Below are positions 52,084 to 61,228 of a DNA stretch of 64,000 nt, piece after piece. The notes beneath the pieces are model-generated. The model had not been told where the DNA came from. It worked only from the letters and a program-made list of their open reading frames with translations, and made no database searches. How positions within the stretch are numbered: the stretch's first letter is position 1; every line of letters starts with the position of its first letter. Origin of the DNA: Cryobacterium sp. SO1 (lineage in GTDB: Bacteria; Actinomycetota; Actinomycetes; Actinomycetales; Microbacteriaceae). The stretch lies in assembly GCF_004210215.2 (NCBI RefSeq), contig NZ_CP067394.1, positions 186,001 to 250,000 on the forward strand, written 5' to 3'. Made by a program: the position numbers and the translations under genes.

Positions 52084-52389
52084 CTACGGTCCTGTGGGGG
52101 ACTGGCCGGACCGGGGCGCTCCAGACTCTGCGCGGTCGACCGCGGCATCCTCTGACTCGGCGTCCGGGTGCACGGGTTCCTTCTCGCGGTGCCGCACCTC
52201 GTAGAGGCCACGGGCGACGGTGTCACGCGGGCTGCGCAGGAAAATATAGGACAGGCACACGCCGATCACGGCGGCCAGCAGAGCGGCCAACCAGCCCTCG
52301 ATGCCCAGCACCAGCAGCAGCACGAAGGGCGCGGCGAACATCAGGACCCGGAGCACGGTGAATACCAACCACGCTGGAACAGCTTTCAT
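52084..52389 (-). CDS. DUF4229-family membrane protein
   Basis: A 101-residue protein with two membrane segments (LVFTVLRVLMFAAPFVLLLVLG and WLAALLAAVIGVCLSYIFLRSP) and an acidic, polar C-terminal tail. It fits the small actinobacterial DUF4229 family, often found near men genes. Function unknown. It is divergent from the PLDc_N gene. Confidence 0.82.
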   Translation of the reverse strand: MKAVPAWLVFTVLRVLMFAAPFVLLLVLGIEGWLAALLAAVIGVCLSYIFLRSPRDTVARGLYEVRHREKEPVHPDAESEDAAVDRAESGAPRSGQSPTGP

Positions 52390-52459
52390 ACCTCCAGCTT
52401 AAGCCGTGCTGCTGAGAGTACTCACCGATCTCTCGGCTGACCGGCCTACAATTAGCAAC

Positions 52460-52894
52460 ATGTTCCGCCTGTTGTTCGGCCTCGGAGTCGTCGTTGTCAT
52501 TCTCACTGTCTATGCGGCGGTGGATTGCGCGGTTTTCGACCGCAATCGCATCCGAGGAATTCCCCGGTGGGCGTGGATCCTGGTGATCATTCTTCTCCCC
52601 GTGATCGGTCCCGTGCTCTGGTTGCTGATCGGTCGCGGCCGCCGAACCAGCGCCGCGAGCACCGGCGGGAGGATCACCCGGTCGATGGCTCCGGACGACG
52701 ACCCGGACTTCCTGCGCGGCCTGGACCGCGCCAAGGACCAGGAACGGCGCATCCGCGACCTGGAGCAGGAGCTGGCTGACTTCGACAAGATGGATCCCCC
52801 AACCGACGGCCCTTCCCGGCCCGGCACCACTGGACTCGACCCCAAGAAGACCGAACCCGGTGACGGCGACCAGCCGGGCCGACGGGATGCCTGA
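52460..52894 (+). CDS. PLD-nuclease N-terminal domain membrane protein
   Basis: A 144-residue protein beginning with the PLDc_N membrane hairpin: [55 protein letters not shown] (landmarks [12 protein letters not shown] and [14 protein letters not shown]). A charged tail, predicted to be coiled coil ([21 protein letters not shown]), follows. No nuclease domain is attached. The ATG at 52460 is chosen over upstream TTG-type starts. The end overlaps menD. Confidence 0.82.
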   Translation: MFRLLFGLGVVVVILTVYAAVDCAVFDRNRIRGIPRWAWILVIILLPVIGPVLWLLIGRGRRTSAASTGGRITRSMAPDDDPDFLRGLDRAKDQERRIRDLEQELADFDKMDPPTDGPSRPGTTGLDPKKTEPGDGDQPGRRDA

Positions 52895-54680
52895 GAGAAC
52901 ACAGGACACCGGATCGACCCCGCGCCCTGACGCGGGTCCTCCGCGCCAGGTCGCGCAAAGCGGCAGCCCCGCCACCGACTTCAGCGTGGCGCTACTGGCC
53001 GAGTTCGTGCGACTCGGCGTGCGGGACATCGTGCTCAGCCCGGGGTCGCGGTCACAGGCGCTGGCTCTGGCTGCCGCCGAGTTCGAGCGCCTCGGCCTGC
53101 TCCGCCTGCACGTGCGCATCGACGAACGCGGCGCCGGTTTCCTCGCGCTCGGCCTCGCCATCGAGAGCGGCCGCCCCGCGCTCGTGGCCTGCACCTCCGG
53201 CACTGCCGTGGCCAACCTGCACCCCGCGGTGCTCGAGGCCCACCACTCGGTCGTGCCCATGATCCTGCTCACCGCCGACCGGCCCGCCGAGCTGCGGGGC
53301 ATCCGCTCGAACCAGACCACCGTGCAGCCGGGCATCTTCGCCGGCGCCGTGCGTCTCTGCCAGGACGTGAGCGCTCCAGACGGATCCGCCGGCCAGGCCG
53401 AGGCGGCTGTGACCCTGGCCGGACTGGCCTACCAGACGGCGACGGGCACGCACACCGCCAACCCCGGCCCGGTGCAGCTGAACCTGGCGTTTCGCGAGCC
53501 ACTCTCCGCTGCCGTCGACCTCGCCGCTGACAGTTCGGTCGCCGGCCTCGCCGTCGCGGGCGATACAGCAGGGCAGGGCCAGCCGGATGCGTCGCCGCCC
53601 GCAGGCGTCGCCCCGCCGCTGTTGTTGTCGTCCGGTCCCCGCACCGTCGTCGTGGCCGGCGCCGGAGCCGGCCCGGCCGCGGAAGAACTGGCCCGCAGCG
53701 CCGGATGGCCGCTGATCGCCGAGGTGTGCAGCGGCGCCAGGTTCGGCCCGAACCTCATCGTGGCGTACCGCGACCTGCTCGGGGACGCCGATTTCGGCGG
53801 CCAGATACAGCGTGTGATCGTGTTCGGCCACCCCACCCTCAGCCGGGAGATCCCGGCGCTGGTACAGCGGGCGGATGTGGAGACCATCGTCGTGGCCCCG
53901 GCGGGGCTGGAGTGGTACAACCCCGGCCACCGGGTGGCTAGGTTCGCCCGCGCCGTCGCCGCCACCGACGAGGCCATCGCGGTCGCGGGCACCCGCGAGG
54001 CCCGCGCCTGGGTTGGCCGCTGGGTGATGGCGAGCCGGCACATCCTGGCCCAGGACACCCAGCTCGACACCCCGCCCTTCGGCGCCTACGGCATGACCCG
54101 CGCCGAGTTCGCCGCGATGAAGGCCCCGGTCACCCGCGCGATCCTCGCCGACGCGCTCTGGCGCGCCTCCTGGCCGCACGACCGCCTGGTGCTCGGCGCG
54201 TCCAGGCTGATCCGTGAGCTGGACACCCGGGTGAGCGGCAAGAAGATCACCGTGCACGCCAACCGCGGCCTGGCCGGCATCGACGGCACGATCGCCACGG
54301 CGGTGGGCATCGCGCTGGCCAGCCAGTCCGGCCCGGAGCCCAGGTCGACCGGCACCACCCGTCTGCTCGTTGGTGACGTCACCCTGCTGCACGACTCAGG
54401 GTCGCTCCTGATCGCACCCGGCGAAACCCGGCCCCGGCTACAGGTGGTGGTCGGCAACGACGGCGGCGGAACCATCTTCGACGGCCTCGAGGTGGCGGCG
54501 ACGGCCGCGCCCAGCGCTGTGGACCGGGTGCTCTTCACCCCGCACCGGGTGGACCTGGAGGCCCTGGCCGCCGCGTACGGCTGGTCGTACACCCGCGCCG
54601 CCACCCGAAGCGCTCTGGAAAGCGCCCTCACGGCTCCAGTGAGCGAGCCGACGATCGTGGAAGTGCCGCTCGCGCGCTAG
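52860..54680 (+). CDS. menD: SEPHCHC synthase (MenD)
   Basis: A 606-residue thiamine-diphosphate enzyme that joins isochorismate and 2-oxoglutarate. [58 protein letters not shown] and [21 protein letters not shown] are N-terminal landmarks. [19 protein letters not shown] and [15 protein letters not shown] ... [11 protein letters not shown] form the ThDP/Mg site. The GTG at 52860 is the annotated start; an ATG at 52887 (MPERTQ) is equally plausible. Confidence 0.94.
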   Translation: MTATSRADGMPERTQDTGSTPRPDAGPPRQVAQSGSPATDFSVALLAEFVRLGVRDIVLSPGSRSQALALAAAEFERLGLLRLHVRIDERGAGFLALGLAIESGRPALVACTSGTAVANLHPAVLEAHHSVVPMILLTADRPAELRGIRSNQTTVQPGIFAGAVRLCQDVSAPDGSAGQAEAAVTLAGLAYQTATGTHTANPGPVQLNLAFREPLSAAVDLAADSSVAGLAVAGDTAGQGQPDASPPAGVAPPLLLSSGPRTVVVAGAGAGPAAEELARSAGWPLIAEVCSGARFGPNLIVAYRDLLGDADFGGQIQRVIVFGHPTLSREIPALVQRADVETIVVAPAGLEWYNPGHRVARFARAVAATDEAIAVAGTREARAWVGRWVMASRHILAQDTQLDTPPFGAYGMTRAEFAAMKAPVTRAILADALWRASWPHDRLVLGASRLIRELDTRVSGKKITVHANRGLAGIDGTIATAVGIALASQSGPEPRSTGTTRLLVGDVTLLHDSGSLLIAPGETRPRLQVVVGNDGGGTIFDGLEVAATAAPSAVDRVLFTPHRVDLEALAAAYGWSYTRAATRSALESALTAPVSEPTIVEVPLAR

Positions 54681-54719
54681 CTCCGCGCCCGTCGCACCCG
54701 TCGCACCCTCCGCGCCCTC

Positions 54720-54781
54720 CGCGAGCCGTGAGAAAAGCCCCTGAAAACGCCGGTTTTTGGGGCTTAACTCACAGTTCGCGG
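54720..54781. repeat. Palindromic repeat CGCGARCYGTGAG, copy 1 (terminator-like)
   Basis: Outer arms CGCGAGCCGTGAG and CTCACAGTTCGCG(G) enclose inner arms AAGCCCC / GGGGCTT around an A/T-rich loop. A nearly identical element is at 61160-61222. The inner stem with flanking A/T runs could act as a terminator for menD. Confidence 0.75.
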
Positions 54782-54950
54782 GAGGTGGGGTGAGTGGGTG
54801 GGCTCCCGGACGGCGGCCTGCTCGGACTTGAGCTCCTGGGCCACCTGCAGCACGAGGTCCTGCACGCGCGGGGCGCGGGCGCAGGAACGCCACGAGCACG
54901 AACAAGCCCATGCCCGCCATGGCGGATATCAGCGTGGTCCAGCGATCCAT
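54764..54950 (-). pseudogene. Small membrane-anchored hypothetical gene with an apparent frameshift
   Basis: ATG at 54950 starts DRWTTLISAMAGMGLFVLVAFLRPR, a single membrane segment. One frame over, PRVQDLVLQVAQELKSEQAA continues as a helical tail to a TAA at 54764 inside the palindromic repeat. A one-base change in the GCGCCCCGCGCG stretch (about 54872-54883) would join them into a ~62-residue protein. In the sequence as given, the first frame runs on into non-coding text. Confidence 0.45.
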
Positions 54951-55074
54951 GCTCCCCGGTGCCCGCGGTGCCCGCGGTGCCTGGGGGCCCCGGGCAGGGC
55001 GCGGCACCTCGGCTCGTTTGGTACCGTTGCTTCGTTCCGTCAAGACGTGCCGGACAGGCCCCCAGGAGTGCAGC

Positions 55075-55389
55075 ATGAGCGGCAAGTCCTCTCCCGCCCG
55101 ATCCACCCCGACCGGACCCGGCCCGGCGCGCGTGCCCGCCGACAAGCTCGCCCTGTCGGCGATGATCGTTGGCGTCGTGGCCTTCCTCGGTGGCTGGCTG
55201 CCCGTGCTCGGCCTGATCCTCGGCACCGTCGGCGTTGTCCTCGGCCTGCTGGCCAAGCGGAACTCCAACCGTCCCGAGCTCGGCCTGACCGCCCTGATTC
55301 TCTCGATCATGGCCGTGCTGACCAACGTCGTGGTCGACGTGATCGTGATCATCTCGATCGTGACCCAGGCCAACAACCTGCCCGGGTAG
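55075..55389 (+). CDS. DUF4190-like small membrane protein
   Basis: A 104-residue protein. A proline-rich N-terminus (~25 residues) is followed by two membrane segments: ALSAMIVGVVAFLGGWLPVLGLILGTVGVVLGLLA and LTALILSIMAVLTNVVVDVIVIISIV (landmarks GVVAFLGGWLPVLG and LTALILSIMAVLTN). The hydrophobic hairpin with a short KRNSN-type loop fits DUF4190-like proteins. CAGGAG precedes the ATG. Function unknown. Confidence 0.8.
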   Translation: MSGKSSPARSTPTGPGPARVPADKLALSAMIVGVVAFLGGWLPVLGLILGTVGVVLGLLAKRNSNRPELGLTALILSIMAVLTNVVVDVIVIISIVTQANNLPG

Positions 55390-55421
55390 CCGCCGCGTCG
55401 CTCGGCCGCGCGGAGCATCCG

Positions 55422-55489
55422 CTAACTGGGCCCGCTGCGGACAACTTCACCCGGCGTGCCGGGACCAATTGTCCGGAACGGGCACAGTT
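55422..55489. repeat. Intergenic palindromic element, copy 3
   Basis: Core CGGACAACTTCACCCGG-CGTG-CCGGGACCAATTGTCCG (55439-55476), with outer arms TAACTGGGCCCG and CGGGCACAGTTA. It is the most symmetrical of the three copies. Confidence 0.7.
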
Positions 55490-55583
55490 ACGGGCCACGG
55501 GCCACGGGCCACGGGCCACGGGCAACGCGCTACGCGCCACGGGCCACGGGCCACGGGCCACGGGCAACGCGCTACGCGCCACG
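55490..55583. repeat. ACGGGCC tandem repeat with 42-bp higher-order period
   Basis: Runs of the 7-mer ACGGGCC alternate with ACGGGCAACGCGCTACGCGCC. The whole 42-bp block occurs twice. It sits downstream of menF and adjoins palindromic element copy 3. Confidence 0.85.
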
Positions 55584-55605
55584 GATGCCGGGCCGCGCGA
55601 ACGAC

Positions 55606-56838
55606 CTAGCCGAACGCCTCGACGATGGGGCGGAACTTCATCTTCGTCTCGGCCAGCTCGCGGTCGGGGTCGGAGTCCAGCACGATGCCGCAGCCAGCGT
55701 ACGCGGTGACGTCCCCGGCCGGGGTGACCTGCGCGCAGCGCAGCGCGATGGCCCACTCGCCGTCGCCGTCGGCGCCTACCCAGCCCACCGGGCCGGCGTA
55801 GCGGCCGCGGTCGAAGGGCTCCAGTTCGCGGATGAGCGCGAGCGCGTCCTGCGTGGGGGTGCCGGCGACGGCGGCGGTCGGGTGCATCGCCGCAATCAGG
55901 TCCAGCGAGGTGGACCCGTCGCTCAGGGTGCCCTCGACGTCGGTGGCCAGGTGCCAGAGGTTGGGCAGCTTCACCGTGAACGGGATCTCGCTCGTGGTGA
56001 GCACCGAGGTGTGCGGGCGGAGCGCGGCGAGCACACTCTGCACGGCGAATTCGTGTTCGTCGCCGTCCTTGCTCGAGGTGGCCAGCGCGAGGGCAGCCTC
56101 GAGGTCGGCCGCGGCATCCGCCCCACGGGAAATCGTTCCGGCGAGCACCCGCGCGTTGACCTCGTTGTGGTCGGCCCTGATCAGGGTCTCCGGGCTGGAG
56201 CCGATGAGGCCGTCGACGGCGTAGGTCCAGCAGTCCGGGTAGCCCAGCGCCAGTTCGGTCAGCAGACGGCGCAGGTCGGATTCGGTGGGCAGCCGGCCGA
56301 CCAGCTCGCGGGCGAGCACCACCTTGCTCAGGTCCTGGGCGCCGATGTGCTCCACCGCCGCGGCGACGGCTGCCCGGTAGCCGGCCGGCTGCAGGGCGCC
56401 GGGCAACAGCGAGATGCGGTACTCGTCGCCGAGCGGATGCAGCGCCAGCGGAATCTCCGGGGCCGCCTGGCCCGTGGGCCAGATGCGGGTGACCCAGCAT
56501 TGGCCGTCCTCACGGCCCACGATCACCTCGGGCACGATCAGCACGCTGGTCTGGCTCGACGAATCGTCGAAGGCGAAGGTGCCGAACGCCAGAAGACCGG
56601 TGCCCGTGCGGGTGAGCGGGTCGGTCACCGTGGCGGCCGCGACGACGTCGCGCCACGCGGCGGCGGCATCCGTCATGCGGGTGGGCCCGGAGAACTCCAG
56701 CCGGAGCGCCGTGCCGATGCCGGCGAGGCCCTGGTTGCGGCGCATCCAAAGCAGCGGTGCACGCTCGTCGAGCAGCAGGACCAGCTGGCGAATGTCGGCA
56801 ATCGGGGAGGTTTCAACCGTTAGAGCGGGCGCATTCAC
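55606..56838 (-). CDS. menF: Isochorismate synthase
   Basis: A 410-residue chorismate-utilising enzyme making isochorismate for menaquinone. KVVLARELVGRL, SSPETLIRADHNEVNARVLAGTISRG, TVKLPNLWHLATDVEG, MHPTAAVAGTPTQDAL and FDRGRYAGPVGWVGADGDGEWAIALR are the conserved blocks with metal-binding glutamates. GTG start; TAGGGT lies six bases upstream on the minus strand. It is divergent from menG. Confidence 0.94.
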   Translation of the reverse strand: MNAPALTVETSPIADIRQLVLLLDERAPLLWMRRNQGLAGIGTALRLEFSGPTRMTDAAAAWRDVVAAATVTDPLTRTGTGLLAFGTFAFDDSSSQTSVLIVPEVIVGREDGQCWVTRIWPTGQAAPEIPLALHPLGDEYRISLLPGALQPAGYRAAVAAAVEHIGAQDLSKVVLARELVGRLPTESDLRRLLTELALGYPDCWTYAVDGLIGSSPETLIRADHNEVNARVLAGTISRGADAAADLEAALALATSSKDGDEHEFAVQSVLAALRPHTSVLTTSEIPFTVKLPNLWHLATDVEGTLSDGSTSLDLIAAMHPTAAVAGTPTQDALALIRELEPFDRGRYAGPVGWVGADGDGEWAIALRCAQVTPAGDVTAYAGCGIVLDSDPDRELAETKMKFRPIVEAFG

Positions 56839-56889
56839 TCGTCTACCCTACGCCCGCGCCCGCGGATACCCGGGCCGCGCCCCGCAATC

Positions 56890-56895
56890 TAGACT
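56890..56895 (+). promoter_or_regulatory. -10 box of the menG promoter
   Basis: TAGACT, six bases, then the GTG at 56902. The divergent menF has its own box 40 bp away (56845-56850, minus strand). Confidence 0.7.
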
Positions 56896-56901
56896 GGACT
56901 G

Positions 56902-57627
56902 GTGAGTAGAGCAGATCTTAATAAGCAGCCAGCACAGGTCGCAGCCATGTTCGATCTGGTCTCGACGCACTACGACCGCACCAACGCGTTGCTCTCGGTG
57001 GGCAACGCCTCGCTGTGGCGCGTGGCCACCACCAGGGCGGTCGACCCGCAGAGCGGCGAGCGGATCCTCGACATCGCGGCCGGCACCGGCACGTCCAGCG
57101 TCGCCCTGTCGCACACCGGCGCGCACGTTGTGGCCGCTGATTTCTCCGAGGGCATGATCAAGGTGGGCCGGCAGCGCCACGCCGGTAACCCGAACGTCGA
57201 GTTCGTGCAGGCGGATGCCACCAGTCTGCCGTTCAAGGACGGCGAGTTCGACGCCGTCACCATCTCCTTCGGGCTGCGCAACGTCGTGGAGCCCAAGAAG
57301 GCCATCGCCGAGTTCTACCGGGTGACCAAGCCTGGCGGCCGCCTGGTCATCTGCGAGTTCTCCACCCCGCCGATCACGCCCATCCGGGTGGGCTACTTCG
57401 CCTACCTCAACCACGTGATGCCGCGCATCGTGAAGCTGGCCTCCTCCAACGCCGAGGCCTACGACTACCTCGGCGAGTCCATCGCCGCCTGGCCGAATCA
57501 GCCCACGCTCAGTGCCTGGCTGCGCGACGCCGGATACGATGCCGTGGCGTACCGCAACCTCAGTCTCGGTATCGTGGCTCTGCACCGCGGAATCAAGACC
57601 GCAGACGCCCCCGCTCCAACTTCCTGA
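56902..57627 (+). CDS. menG: Demethylmenaquinone methyltransferase
   Basis: A 241-residue UbiE/MenG SAM-dependent methyltransferase for the last step of menaquinone synthesis. FDLVSTHYDRTNALLSVG is the UbiE signature 1. LDIAAGTGTSSVAL is the SAM loop, and ISFGLRNVVEPKKAIAEFYRVTKPGGRLVICEFS is signature 2. TLSAWLRDAGYDAV ... LSLGIVALHRG ends the fold. Confidence 0.95.
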   Translation: MSRADLNKQPAQVAAMFDLVSTHYDRTNALLSVGNASLWRVATTRAVDPQSGERILDIAAGTGTSSVALSHTGAHVVAADFSEGMIKVGRQRHAGNPNVEFVQADATSLPFKDGEFDAVTISFGLRNVVEPKKAIAEFYRVTKPGGRLVICEFSTPPITPIRVGYFAYLNHVMPRIVKLASSNAEAYDYLGESIAAWPNQPTLSAWLRDAGYDAVAYRNLSLGIVALHRGIKTADAPAPTS

Positions 57628-57646
57628 AACTCCCAGATCCGATCGT

Positions 57647-57652
57647 TAGGCT
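57647..57652 (+). promoter_or_regulatory. -10 box of the polyprenyl synthase promoter
   Basis: TAGGCT, six bases, then the GTG at 57659. Confidence 0.65.
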
Positions 57653-57658
57653 AACAGA

Positions 57659-58729
57659 GTGAAATTGACCGCCCCCGTGGCCCGCCGTAGCCCGTCGGTA
57701 ACGTCGCAGCTGGGCCTGAGCGATCGAATCTTCTCCACCCCCGCCGACCGGGGCCTGGCCACCAGCATCGACAACGGCCTGGAAGAGGTGAAGGCGACCC
57801 TGCTGGGCGAACTCGTCTTCGCCGACGAGATCGCCGCTGTCACCAGCCGGTACCTGCTCGATGCCGGGGGCAAGCGGGTGCGTCCGATGCTCGCGCTGCT
57901 TACCTCGCACCTGGGCGACGGCACCGTCCCCGACGTCATCCGGGCCGCCGCCGCCATCGAGATCACCCACCTCGCCTCGCTGTATCACGACGACGTCATG
58001 GACGACGCCGAGAAGCGCCGCGGCGTGCCCAGCGCCCAGGTGGTCTGGGGCAACTCCATCGCCATCCTCGCCGGTGACCTGCTCTTCTCCCGCGCCAACC
58101 AGCTGATGGGTCGGCTCGGCGAACGCGCCGTTCGTCTGCAGGGCGACACCTTCGAACGCCTGGTGCTCGGGCAGCTGCACGAGACCGTCGGCCCCAAAGA
58201 CGGCGAAGACCCGGTCGAGCACTACATCCAGGTGCTCGCCGACAAGACCGGCTCCCTGATCGCCGCCGCCGCGCAGGCCGGCATCATCTTCTCCAACGCG
58301 CCAGAGGAGTTCGAGGAACCCGTTGTGCTCTTCGGCGAGCGGATCGGCGTCGCCTTCCAGCTCATCGACGACGTGCTCGACCTCTCGCCTCAGCCCGAGG
58401 AGACCGGCAAGGTGCCCGGCACCGACCTCCGCGCCGGTGTCGCCACCCTGCCGATGCTGCGCCTGCGTGAGCGGGCCGCAACGGATGCGCGCGCCGCGTC
58501 GCTGGTCGACCGTCTCGAGGCCGATGTGATGAAGAGTCAAGGCGTCGCCACCGACGCCGCCGACGCCGCGATTACCGCACTCCGCGAGCACGACGTCACC
58601 GCCCAGACTCTCGCGGAGGCCCACGGATGGGCCCGCGATGCCGTTGCCGCCCTCGACCCGTTGCCCAACGGCTCGGTGAAGAAGGCGCTCACCCGTTTCG
58701 CCGAGACCATCGTCGAGCGATCCAGCTAG
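57659..58729 (+). CDS. Long-chain polyprenyl diphosphate synthase
   Basis: A 356-residue trans-prenyltransferase. The first Asp-rich motif is SLYHDDVMDDAEKRRGVPS and the second is FQLIDDVLDLSPQPEETGKVPGTDLRAG. GGKRVRPMLALL precedes them. The residues before the first motif (HLASLYHDD, no bulky aromatic at -4/-5 beyond Tyr) fit a long-chain product such as the menaquinone tail. Position between menG and the reductase supports this. Chain length cannot be read directly. Confidence 0.93.
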   Translation: MKLTAPVARRSPSVTSQLGLSDRIFSTPADRGLATSIDNGLEEVKATLLGELVFADEIAAVTSRYLLDAGGKRVRPMLALLTSHLGDGTVPDVIRAAAAIEITHLASLYHDDVMDDAEKRRGVPSAQVVWGNSIAILAGDLLFSRANQLMGRLGERAVRLQGDTFERLVLGQLHETVGPKDGEDPVEHYIQVLADKTGSLIAAAAQAGIIFSNAPEEFEEPVVLFGERIGVAFQLIDDVLDLSPQPEETGKVPGTDLRAGVATLPMLRLRERAATDARAASLVDRLEADVMKSQGVATDAADAAITALREHDVTAQTLAEAHGWARDAVAALDPLPNGSVKKALTRFAETIVERSS

Positions 58730-58739
58730 AAAGGCTTTC

Positions 58740-60137
58740 ATGACCAAGTTGCGATTGGCCATCGTCGGTGCCGGCCCCGCCGGCATCTACGCCGCAGACA
58801 TCCTCCTCAAGGCGGAGCGGAACTTCGACGTCTCGATCGACCTGTTCGACCACCTGCCGGCCCCGTACGGACTGGTGCGGTATGGAGTGGCCCCGGACCA
58901 CCCGCGCATCAAGGGCATCATCAACGCGCTCCGCGACGTGCTCGACCGCGGCGACATCCGCCTGTTCGGCAACGTGCGCTACGGCACCGACATCGCCCTG
59001 GACGACCTGAAGAAGCACTACAACGCGGTCATCTTCGCCACCGGAGCCGTGCGCGACGCCGACCTGGCCATCCCCGGCATCGAACTGGACGGCTCCTACG
59101 GCGCCGCCCGCTTCGTGAGCTGGTTCGACGGCCACCCTGATGTGCCCCGCACCTGGCCGCTCGAGGCCAAGTCCGTGGCCGTGATCGGCAACGGCAACGT
59201 CGCCCTCGACGTCTCCCGCATGCTCGCCAAGCACGCCGACGACCTGCTGCCCACCGAGATCCCTGCCAACGTCTACGAGGGCCTCAAAGCCTCGCCGGTG
59301 ACGGATGTGCACGTGTTCGGCCGCCGCGGCCCCACCTCGGTGAAGTTCACCCCGCTGGAGCTGCGCGAACTCGGCGAGCTGAACGACGTGGACATCATCG
59401 TTTACGACGAGGACTTCGATTACGACGACGCGGCGCGAGCCGCAGTGGCCGGCAATAAGCAGGTCTTCGTGATCGACAAGGTCCTGAACCAGTGGCGAAA
59501 GCGTGAGACCGGCAACGCGTCCCGCCGGCTGCACCTGCACTTCTTCGCCCGCCCGGTGGAGGTCACCGACGACGGCAACGGCCACGTCGGCGGCTTCAAG
59601 TACGAACGCACCGCACCGGATGGCCACGGCGGCGTTGTCGGCACCGGCGAGATCCGTGAGCTGCCCATCCAGGCCATCTACCGGGCCGTCGGCTACTACG
59701 GTTCCTCGCTGCCGGGCATCCCGTTCGACAAGAAGCGCGGTGTGATCCCCAACCGTGAGGGCCAGGTGCTCTGGAAGGGCGAGCCCGGCTTCGAATCCAG
59801 CACCGCCGGCCAGCAGATGTACGGCGTCTACGCCACGGGCTGGATCAAGCGCGGACCGGTGGGCCTGATCGGGCACACCAAATCCGACGCCATGGAGACC
59901 GTGCGGCACCTGATCAACGACGTGGGCAACTGGTGGCGCCCCCAGTCGCCCGCGGAAGAGAGTGTCATCGAGCTGCTCGACGACCGCGGCGTGGCCTACA
60001 CCAACCTCGACGGCTGGCACCGGCTCGACCAGCACGAGCTCGCGCTCGGCGCCGAGCAGGGCCGGGTGCGCGTCAAGGTGGTGCCCCGCCACGACATGGT
60101 GGAGGTTTCGCGGGCGCAGGTTCCCGCTCAACTCTGA
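58740..60137 (+). CDS. fprA: Ferredoxin-NADP reductase (FprA type)
   Basis: A 465-residue FAD enzyme of the adrenodoxin-reductase class, moving electrons between NADPH and ferredoxin. LAIVGAGPAGIYAADILL is the FAD loop. LVRYGVAPDHPRIKGIINAL is class-specific. VAVIGNGNVALDVSRML is the NADP loop, and YATGWIKRGPVGLIGHTKSDAMETV is the conserved C-terminal block. AAAGG lies before the ATG, ten bases after the polyprenyl synthase stop. Confidence 0.93.
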   Translation: MTKLRLAIVGAGPAGIYAADILLKAERNFDVSIDLFDHLPAPYGLVRYGVAPDHPRIKGIINALRDVLDRGDIRLFGNVRYGTDIALDDLKKHYNAVIFATGAVRDADLAIPGIELDGSYGAARFVSWFDGHPDVPRTWPLEAKSVAVIGNGNVALDVSRMLAKHADDLLPTEIPANVYEGLKASPVTDVHVFGRRGPTSVKFTPLELRELGELNDVDIIVYDEDFDYDDAARAAVAGNKQVFVIDKVLNQWRKRETGNASRRLHLHFFARPVEVTDDGNGHVGGFKYERTAPDGHGGVVGTGEIRELPIQAIYRAVGYYGSSLPGIPFDKKRGVIPNREGQVLWKGEPGFESSTAGQQMYGVYATGWIKRGPVGLIGHTKSDAMETVRHLINDVGNWWRPQSPAEESVIELLDDRGVAYTNLDGWHRLDQHELALGAEQGRVRVKVVPRHDMVEVSRAQVPAQL

Positions 60138-60146
60138 AACCCGGCC

Positions 60147-60152
60147 TAGGGT
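60147..60152 (+). promoter_or_regulatory. -10 box of the alpha/beta hydrolase promoter
   Basis: TAGGGT, six bases, then the ATG at 60159. Confidence 0.6.
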
Positions 60153-60158
60153 GGGGGC

Positions 60159-61154
60159 ATGGGGGAGTTGGCGTGGCTGGAGGATGTCCTCGGGGACCGG
60201 TTCCAGCAACTGACGCTGCCGCTGGGCAGCGACGGCGAAGGCGATGTCGTCGCCACACTGGTGCGCTACCGGCCGCCGCTCGGCACTCTGGTGTCGCCGT
60301 TCGCCCCCGCGCACGGCGTTGATGTTCTCTACGTGCACGGATGGTCGGACTACTTCTTCCAGACCACCCTCGCCGAATACTGGCACGGTGTGGGCGCCCG
60401 CTTCCACGCCCTCGACCTGAGGAAGTACGGGCGCAGCCTGCGCGACCACCAAACCCCGGGCTACGTGGCCGACCTGGCCACCTACGACGCGGACATCGAC
60501 GCGGCCCTGGCCGCGATGGGCCACGGCGAGAACGACGAACGGCCCTCCCGACGCCGCCTGGTGCTGATGGGGCACTCCACCGGCGGCCTCACCCTGAGCC
60601 TGTGGGCGGCCCGGCACCCCGGCCGGGCCAGCGCCCTGGTGCTGAACAGTCCGTGGCTGGAGTTCCAGACCGGCGGGGTGGGCCGAGCCTTCATCACGCC
60701 GCTGGTGCAGTTGGGGGCCCGCGTGCAGCCGCTGGGCACCCTGCCCCAGGTGGACCTCGGTTTCTACACCCGGTCGGTCTCGGCCGAACTCGACGGCGAG
60801 TGGTCCTACGAGTCGCGCTGGCGGCCGACCCGCGGTTTCCCGGCGCACCGGGCCTGGCTGAACGCCGTGCTCGAGGGCCACGCCGCCGTGGCGGCCGGGC
60901 TGGGCATCGAGGTGCCGATCCTCACGATGCTCTCGGCACGCTCGACGATCCTGCCTCGGTGGAACGATCAGATGCGGCACACCGACAGCGTGCTGGTGGT
61001 GGACGACATCGCCCGCGCCTCCGTGCGGCTGGGCTCCACCGTCACGGTGGCCCGCATCGAGGGCGCCCTGCACGACGTCATCCTCTCCGCCGAGGCCCCG
61101 CGCCGCGCCGCGTACGCCGCCCTCACCCGCTGGCTCCGGGCCTACGCGCCCTGA
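60159..61154 (+). CDS. Alpha/beta hydrolase
   Basis: A 331-residue serine hydrolase of the lysophospholipase type. VLYVHGWSDYFFQTTLAEYW carries the oxyanion-hole HG. LVLMGHSTGGLTLSLWAARHPG is the nucleophile elbow (Ser near residue 147). IEGALHDVILSAEAPR has the catalytic histidine. It follows the men genes but does not look like a dedicated MenH. Substrate unknown. Confidence 0.88.
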   Translation: MGELAWLEDVLGDRFQQLTLPLGSDGEGDVVATLVRYRPPLGTLVSPFAPAHGVDVLYVHGWSDYFFQTTLAEYWHGVGARFHALDLRKYGRSLRDHQTPGYVADLATYDADIDAALAAMGHGENDERPSRRRLVLMGHSTGGLTLSLWAARHPGRASALVLNSPWLEFQTGGVGRAFITPLVQLGARVQPLGTLPQVDLGFYTRSVSAELDGEWSYESRWRPTRGFPAHRAWLNAVLEGHAAVAAGLGIEVPILTMLSARSTILPRWNDQMRHTDSVLVVDDIARASVRLGSTVTVARIEGALHDVILSAEAPRRAAYAALTRWLRAYAP

Positions 61155-61159
61155 ACCAT

Positions 61160-61222
61160 CCGCGAACTGTGAGAAAAGCCCCGAAAAACGCGAGTTTTAG
61201 GGGCTTAGCTCACAGTTCGCGG
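61160..61222. repeat. Palindromic repeat CGCGAACTGTGAG, copy 2 (terminator-like)
   Basis: Outer arms CCGCGAACTGTGAG / CTCACAGTTCGCGG are perfect over 14 bases. Inner arms AAGCCCC / GGGGCTTA surround an A/T-rich loop with TTTT. It lies between convergent genes and could terminate both. Confidence 0.8.
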
Positions 61223-61228
61223 GGTGGA

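Noticed and set aside
55490..55583. Possible CRISPR array
   Set aside because: Repeats are 7 and 42 bp in direct tandem without unique spacers, and no cas genes are present.
58689..61073. A 794-codon open frame on the minus strand opposite fprA and the hydrolase
   Set aside because: It is a GC-skewed antisense shadow: its residues are His/Gly/Gln-rich filler, and both plus-strand genes have full conserved motifs.
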